Source: Candidatus Rokuibacteriota bacterium
GTDB lineage: Bacteria > JAUVQV01
Reading direction: 5' to 3'
Assembly: GCA_030609125.1 (NCBI GenBank)
Contig: JAUWCW010000011.1
Location: forward strand, 1-18,318
Length of the DNA: 18,318 bases
Under the pieces are notes generated by a model that saw only the letters and a program-made list of their open reading frames with translations, ran no database searches and was not told where the DNA came from. A program made the translations under genes and the position numbers. The first letter of the stretch is position 1, and the number at the start of each line of letters is the position of its first letter. Positions 14,508-18,318 of the stretch are shown here, piece after piece.

Positions 14508-14526
14508 CGGGAGTGGCTGATATAGA
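14498..14526 (+). promoter_or_regulatory. Candidate sigma70-type promoter for the lipoprotein-dsrC-HEAT-dsrAB genes
   Basis: TTGCAC (14498-14503) and TATAGA (14521-14526) are separated by 17 bp; TAGAAT two bases further on is an alternative -10. The -35 match is modest. A start near 14533 gives a leader of about 120 nt before the strong ribosome site at 14640-14647. Confidence 0.45.
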
Positions 14527-14674
14527 ATACTGTTGAGAGCAGGACGTGGAAGCCTTTTGCCGGCCCCGAGGTCCGGGACCGGGACAGAAAGCCCGCCATT
14601 TACACGCAACCAGTTCAGGGGAGTGCTCCTGCTGCAAAAGGAGGAAAGAGATGAAATGACCGGTACCGCTTCTC

Positions 14675-14839
14675 ATGGTCGGGCTCCTGGCCCTCGTATT
14701 CATGGCCGGATGCGGTGAGCAGAACATCACGACCGAGAAGTACAGCGCCTTGAAGAAGGAGATCAAGGCCGAGCAGGAGACGGCTCCCGCCCCGGCGGCA
14801 GCGGAAGAAGAGGACGACGAGGACAAGCTCGGTTGCTGA
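14675..14839 (+). CDS. Small acidic lipoprotein, natural start interrupted by TGA
   Basis: From ATG 14675 the frame encodes 54 residues: MVGLLALVFMAGC, a lipoprotein signal with MAGC as lipobox. A short Lys/Glu helix-like segment (TTEKYSALKKEIKAEQE) follows, then Ala/Pro, then an acidic stretch and a final Cys (EEEDDEDKLGC). There is no ribosome site before 14675. An excellent one (AAAGGAGG, 14639-14646 region) precedes ATG 14651 in the same frame, but codon 3 there is TGA (14657-14659). If it were CGA the product would start MKRPVPLLMVG, a textbook lipoprotein signal with the positive n-region now missing. The frame is otherwise intact, so this is either a recent nonsense change, a sequence error, or re-initiation at 14675. 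I do not recognise the family. It lies between dsrP and dsrC on the same strand. Confidence 0.5.
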   Translation: MVGLLALVFMAGCGEQNITTEKYSALKKEIKAEQETAPAPAAAEEEDDEDKLGC

Positions 14840-14975
14840 GGCCGCTCGGCACGCCGGGAAGAGAGATGCAGGAAAAGGCTGCCCCGGGCATCGCCGCGGA
14901 GAGGCCGCAGATGGTGGACCGTGGTTCCGGGTGCAGGATGGGTTAGTAACCACAACAGCACAGGGAGGAAAGGAC

Positions 14976-15311
14976 ATGCCGAACATCGAAGTTGGTGGTA
15001 AGCAGATCGAGGTGGATGAGGATGGGTACATCCAGAACCTTGATGACTGGACCGAAGACGTAGCCAAGCACATCGCCGAGCAGGAAAGCGTGGAGATGAC
15101 CGATGCCCACTGGGAGGTCGTCCAGTTCCTGCGGGATTACTACAAGGAATACAAGATCGCTCCCATGATCAGGATTCTGGTCAAGGCCATCGGCAAGGCC
15201 ATGGGACCGGAGAAGGGGAACACCAAGTACCTCTACTCCCTGTTCCCCGCCGGCCCCGCGAAGCAGGCCTGCAAGATCGCCGGCCTGGCCAAGCCCACCG
15301 GCTGCGTGTAA
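14976..15311 (+). CDS. dsrC: DsrC, sulfur-carrier protein of dissimilatory sulfite reduction
   Basis: The 111-residue cytoplasmic protein is the co-substrate of DsrAB. It receives sulfite-derived sulfur as a trisulfide between its two C-terminal cysteines and is reduced again by the DsrMKJOP complex. Both cysteines are present with the expected ten-residue spacing: Cys 99 (KQACKIAG) and the penultimate Cys 110 (PTGCV). The core motif IAPMIRILVKAIGKAMGPEK is typical of DsrC rather than of TusE-like proteins that lack the first Cys. ATG 14976 is chosen because GGAGGAAAGG lies directly upstream and the protein then aligns with the family length; the frame continues upstream to a weaker start at 14931. 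A strong hairpin follows the stop. Confidence 0.97.
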   Translation: MPNIEVGGKQIEVDEDGYIQNLDDWTEDVAKHIAEQESVEMTDAHWEVVQFLRDYYKEYKIAPMIRILVKAIGKAMGPEKGNTKYLYSLFPAGPAKQACKIAGLAKPTGCV

Positions 15312-15318
15312 CCCGGGA

Positions 15319-15339
15319 GGCCCCGTCTCGCACGGGGCC
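15319..15339 (+). repeat. Strong GC hairpin after dsrC
   Basis: GGCCCCGT (15319-15326) pairs perfectly with ACGGGGCC (15332-15339) across a 5-nt loop. There is no T-run, so it is more likely a 3'-end stabiliser for dsrC mRNA, or a partial terminator, than a classical intrinsic terminator. Confidence 0.55.
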
Positions 15340-15378
15340 GCTCCGCGGTCCTCGCGTAGAGGCAGAGCGCGCTTCCAG

Positions 15379-16107
15379 GTGGCGGTTCTTCGGGAAACAG
15401 TCAGGGACTGCTTACGGAGCAAGGATTACGAGCAGGTTCTGTACCTTGCCCGCAGGGAGCGCCGGCTGGTGAGAACGCTGGTTTCCCTCCTCTACGACGG
15501 CGAGCCGCTCGTCAGGTGGAGGGCGGTAACCGCGGTTGGGAGACTCGCCGCGGCGGAGCCGGAGAAGGTAAGGCCCCTGATCCGCCGCTTCATCTGGTGG
15601 ATGAACAACGAGTGCGGGGGCATCGGATGGAGCTCGGCGCCGGCCCTGGCGGAAATAGGGCGGATGGCGCCGGAGCTTCTCCGCGGCGCGGTCCGGGTCG
15701 TGATTCACTTCCGGGCGGAGAGGATGATCCTCCCGGGGGTCTTCTGGGCCTGCGGGAGGCTGGCGGCGGCATATCCGCTGGAAGTGAGAGAGGCGGTGCC
15801 GGAGCTGACAGGCTTCCTGGCCGACGAGGACGCCGCGATCCGGGGGCAGGCCGCCTGGGCCCTCGGGGAGATCGGCGACGGGCGTGCCCGGGAGGGGCTC
15901 ACGAGCCTGCTGGGCGACAGGGAGCTGGTCCTCCTCTACGACGGGGAGGAACTCGAGATGAGGGAGACAGGTAAAATTTCGGCCGAGGCCCTGCAGAAGA
16001 TTTCGGCCGATGATCATAAACAAGGGAGAGGTACTGATCTTTCAACAGGTAGCCTCGGCCGCATCGGCGGCGGGGGCAAGAAAGGAGAGGTAGGCTATGT
16101 CAGCTGA
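15379..16107 (+). CDS. HEAT-repeat protein between dsrC and dsrA
   Basis: The product is 242 residues from a GTG start at 15379, the best available start though its ribosome site is weak. HEAT-like helical repeats are seen: VRTLVSLLYDGEPLVRWRAV near residue 31, ALAEIGRMAPELLRGAVRVV near 89, and ELTGFLADEDAAIRGQAAWA followed by LGEIGDGRAREGLTSLL near 141-178. No enzyme motif or signal peptide is present, so it is probably a cytoplasmic binding or scaffold protein. The C-terminal ~40 residues are Gly/Lys-rich and not repeat-like. Its last 11 bp overlap the dsrA start, and the dsrA ribosome site (AAAGGAGAGG) lies within its coding sequence, so dsrA translation may depend on it. A role in assembly or regulation of DsrAB or DsrC is an inference from position only. 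Confidence 0.8.
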   Translation: MAVLRETVRDCLRSKDYEQVLYLARRERRLVRTLVSLLYDGEPLVRWRAVTAVGRLAAAEPEKVRPLIRRFIWWMNNECGGIGWSSAPALAEIGRMAPELLRGAVRVVIHFRAERMILPGVFWACGRLAAAYPLEVREAVPELTGFLADEDAAIRGQAAWALGEIGDGRAREGLTSLLGDRELVLLYDGEELEMRETGKISAEALQKISADDHKQGRGTDLSTGSLGRIGGGGKKGEVGYVS

Positions 16108-17293
16108 ACTTCACAAAACACCACTTCTTGACGAGCTCGAGAAGGGAGAGTGGCCCAGCTTCGTCACGCAGATGAAGCAGATGGCCAAGAAGAACCCCAT
16201 GGCGAGGGACCTTCTCGGGCAGCTCGAGCAGTCCTACGTCGACAAGATCACCCACTGGAAGCACGGCGGCCTGGTCGGTATCCAGGGATACGGCGCCGGC
16301 ATCATCGGCCGGTACTCCAATCTCGGGGACAAGTTCCCCGCCGTCGCCGCTTTCCACACTGTCAGGCTCCATCAGCCGGCGGGGTGGTTCTACACAACGA
16401 AGGCCCTGACCGATGTCTGCGACATCTGGGACAAGTACGGCTCGGGCATGCTGAACATGCACGGTTCCACCGGTGATTTCGTCCTTCTCGGAGCGACCAC
16501 AGATAATCTGGAGCCGCTCTTTACCGATTACCTCAAGGCCGGCTGGGATCTCGGCGGCTCGTCCTCGGATATGCGGACCCCGAGCTGCTGCAACGGGATG
16601 GCCCGGTGCGACAACGCCTGCTTCGACACCATGGAACTCTTCCATGATGTCTCCATGTCATACCAGGACGAACTGCACCGTCCGGCATTCCCCTACAAGT
16701 TCAAGATCAAGATAGCGGGATGCCCGAACGACTGCGTCGCCTCCATCGCCCGCTCTGATCTCGCTGTCATCGGCACCTGGAAGGACGACATCCAGATCGA
16801 CCAGGCGGAAATGAAGGCCTACGCCGACGCCGGCGTGGACATCGCCGGGGAAGTCATCGAACTCTGCCCGACCCAGTGCATGGCCTGGGACGGATCGACG
16901 CTCAAGGTCAACAACGCCCAGTGCAACCGCTGTATCCACTGCATCAATGTCCTGCCGAAGGCCCTCTCGCCCGGCAAAGAGCGGGGCGCCACCCTCCTGG
17001 TGGGCGGTAAGGCCCCGATCCTGGAGGGCGCCCAGCTCGCCTCGGTGTTCGTTCCCTTCATGAAAATGGAAGCGCCCTACACAGAGTTCAAGGAGTTCGT
17101 CGAAAAGCTCTGGGACGTCTGGGGCGAGAACGGCAACAACCGCGAGCGGATCGGCGAGTTCATTCTCCGCGTCGGCCTCGGCAACTTCGTGGAAGCCATC
17201 GAGATGGAGCCCGATCCCAACATGGTCCTCCACCCGCGGGAGAATCCCTACATCTTCTACGAGGAGTACATCGAGGAAGGCGACGAAGAATAG
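16097..17293 (+). CDS. dsrA: Dissimilatory sulfite reductase subunit alpha
   Basis: The 398-residue alpha subunit of the cytoplasmic alpha2beta2 enzyme reduces sulfite with six electrons, delivering sulfur to DsrC. The siroheme-linked [4Fe-4S] ligands are visible as Cys 165 and 171 (SCCNGMARC) and Cys 209 and 213 (GCPNDC). The inserted ferredoxin domain carries Cys 257, 276, 279 and 282 (ELCPTQC, then CNRCIHC). It is somewhat shorter than the ~437-residue Desulfovibrio protein. The missing residues lie mainly between the siroheme and ferredoxin motifs and at the N-terminus. AAAGGAGAGG lies before the ATG, inside the HEAT gene. The dsrB gene follows after 66 bp. Confidence 0.97.
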   Translation: MSAELHKTPLLDELEKGEWPSFVTQMKQMAKKNPMARDLLGQLEQSYVDKITHWKHGGLVGIQGYGAGIIGRYSNLGDKFPAVAAFHTVRLHQPAGWFYTTKALTDVCDIWDKYGSGMLNMHGSTGDFVLLGATTDNLEPLFTDYLKAGWDLGGSSSDMRTPSCCNGMARCDNACFDTMELFHDVSMSYQDELHRPAFPYKFKIKIAGCPNDCVASIARSDLAVIGTWKDDIQIDQAEMKAYADAGVDIAGEVIELCPTQCMAWDGSTLKVNNAQCNRCIHCINVLPKALSPGKERGATLLVGGKAPILEGAQLASVFVPFMKMEAPYTEFKEFVEKLWDVWGENGNNRERIGEFILRVGLGNFVEAIEMEPDPNMVLHPRENPYIFYEEYIEEGDEE

Positions 17294-17359
17294 AGGCGGT
17301 TGCTGCACGGCGCGGCCGATCGAGATAAACGAGATCCTACTTCAGGAGGGAGAGATACA

Positions 17360-18318
17360 ATGGCAGAAATTCCCCAGAGAGAGACCGATATAGGTCCTCC
17401 CCATTATGAGCAGATGCTTCCCCCGGTCATCAAGGCCAACTACGGGAAGTGGAAATACCACGAGAAGATCAAGCCGGGCGTCATGGTTCACGTCGCCGAG
17501 AGCGGCGACAAGGCCTTCACCGTGCGGGGAGCTTCCCCGCGGCTGGTCGGCACCGACTTCATCAGGGCCCTCAACGCCCTGGCCGACAAGCACTGCGGCG
17601 GCTTCCTGCGCTTCACCAGCCGCAACAACGTCGAGTTCATTTTTGATGACGAAAGCAAGATCGACCCCCTGATCAAGGGCCTGAACGACATGGGAGTCCC
17701 CGTCGGCGGGATGAACAACTCCATCTCGAACATCGTCCACACCCAGGGGTGGGTGCACTGTCACACCCCCGCCACCGACGCCTCGGGGCTCGTCAAGGCG
17801 GTCATGGACGATCTCATCGAGTACTTCAAGGAGGAGAAGCTCCCCGCCAAGCTCCGCATCGCCGTGGCCTGCTGCCTGAACATGTGCGGCGCGGTGCACT
17901 GCTCCGACATTGCCCTGCTGGGCGTTCACAGGGTGGTGCCGAAGATCTCCCACAAGACCCTGCCCAACCTCTGCGAAATTCCCACGACCGTTTCTTCCTG
18001 CCCCACGGCGGCGATCAGACCGGCGATGGTGGACGGGATCCAGTCGGTGGAAGTCGACGACGAGCGCTGCATGTACTGCGGCAACTGCTACACCACCTGC
18101 CCGGCCATGGAACTGGCCGATTCCCTCAACGACGGCGTGGCCATCTGGGTCGGCGGGAAGGTTTCCAACGCCCGCAGCGCCCCCATGTTCTCCAAGCTGG
18201 CCATTCCGTGGCTCCCGAACAACACCCCGCGGTGGCCGGAAGTTACGGAGGCGATTCGGAACATCGTCGAGGTCTACGCCAAGGGCGCCCGCAAGCACGA
18301 GCGCCTCGGTGAGTGGGC
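17360..18318 (+). CDS. dsrB: Dissimilatory sulfite reductase subunit beta (3' end outside window)
   Basis: The first 319 codons are present; the gene runs off the right edge, with about 60 more residues expected from the family length. In DsrAB the beta subunit carries the siroheme that is catalytically active. Siroheme-cluster cysteines are Cys 134 ([10 protein letters not shown]) and Cys 171, 172 and 176 (ACCLNMCG). The ferredoxin domain shows Cys 214 (SSCPTAAI) and [12 protein letters not shown] at 237-247. AGGAGGGAGAG precedes ATG 17360 with good spacing. The gene is co-oriented with dsrA and almost certainly co-transcribed. Whether dsrD follows, as in most reductive-type loci, cannot be seen here. 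Confidence 0.97.
   Translation, partial: MAEIPQRETDIGPPHYEQMLPPVIKANYGKWKYHEKIKPGVMVHVAESGDKAFTVRGASPRLVGTDFIRALNALADKHCGGFLRFTSRNNVEFIFDDESKIDPLIKGLNDMGVPVGGMNNSISNIVHTQGWVHCHTPATDASGLVKAVMDDLIEYFKEEKLPAKLRIAVACCLNMCGAVHCSDIALLGVHRVVPKISHKTLPNLCEIPTTVSSCPTAAIRPAMVDGIQSVEVDDERCMYCGNCYTTCPAMELADSLNDGVAIWVGGKVSNARSAPMFSKLAIPWLPNNTPRWPEVTEAIRNIVEVYAKGARKHERLGEW

Noticed and set aside
14547-14561. Possible third sigma54 promoter upstream of the lipoprotein gene (TGGAAGCCTTTTGCC)
   Set aside because: GG and GC are separated by 9 bp, not 10, and the left half departs from the two well-matched elements at 7841 and 8758.
14651-14659. Selenocysteine at the TGA of the small lipoprotein frame
   Set aside because: Codon 3 of a signal peptide is an implausible place for selenocysteine, no convincing SECIS hairpin follows, and an Arg codon one base away explains the frame better.
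14866-14946. A 26-codon frame between the lipoprotein and dsrC
   Set aside because: Short, no recognisable motif, ordinary composition; not distinguishable from chance.
1-18318. Mobile elements, CRISPR arrays, tRNA or rRNA genes
   Set aside because: None seen: no transposase-like frames, no regularly spaced repeats and no recognisable structural RNA sequence.

Overview
The window looks like part of the chromosome of a GC-rich sulfur-compound-reducing bacterium, most likely a Desulfobacterota (deltaproteobacterial) sulfate or sulfite reducer. The basis is a reductive-type dissimilatory sulfite reductase locus (RsbRD_N protein, dsrMKJOP, dsrC, HEAT protein, dsrAB) next to a complete tol-pal operon. 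The dsrD gene that would settle the reductive type, if present, would lie beyond the right edge. Taxonomy is inferred from gene content and order only.

Left part, minus strand (1-5822): tolQ-tolR-tolA-tolB-pal, then a coiled-coil LysM protein and a secreted TPR protein cut by the window edge. The last two genes occupy the place where cpoB/ybgF usually sits. A good sigma70-type promoter lies upstream of tolQ and a second candidate precedes pal.

Middle, plus strand (5851-8881): nth (endonuclease III), a sigma54 enhancer-binding protein (EBP) with no N-terminal sensor domain, and a small receiver-like protein that lacks the phospho-acceptor Asp and the conserved Lys. The spaces between them carry the most interesting signal. 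Two sigma54 (-24/-12) promoters, identical at 14 of 16 positions, lie before the pseudo-receiver gene (7841-7856) and before the dsr operon (8758-8773). Each has, about 105-120 bp upstream, a pair of CTGAC-N5-GTCAG-like dyads spaced 21-22 bp apart. A CRP/FNR-type dyad (8670-8687) lies between the second pair and its promoter. I read this as a local sigma54 circuit controlling sulfite respiration.

Right part, plus strand (8882-18318): RsbRD_N protein, dsrM, dsrK, dsrJ, dsrO and dsrP are tightly packed, with two TAATG stop/start overlaps. A ~500 bp interval follows, holding a weak terminator-like hairpin, a perfect 15-bp dyad on a promoter, and a small lipoprotein frame whose natural start is followed by TGA at codon 3. 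Then come dsrC, a HEAT-repeat protein overlapping the next gene, dsrA, and dsrB (3' end outside the window).

Together: DsrAB reduces sulfite and loads sulfur on the two C-terminal cysteines of DsrC. The membrane complex DsrMKJOP moves electrons from quinone and/or periplasm to reduce the DsrC trisulfide. The Tol-Pal genes on the left are a housekeeping envelope system unrelated to this pathway.
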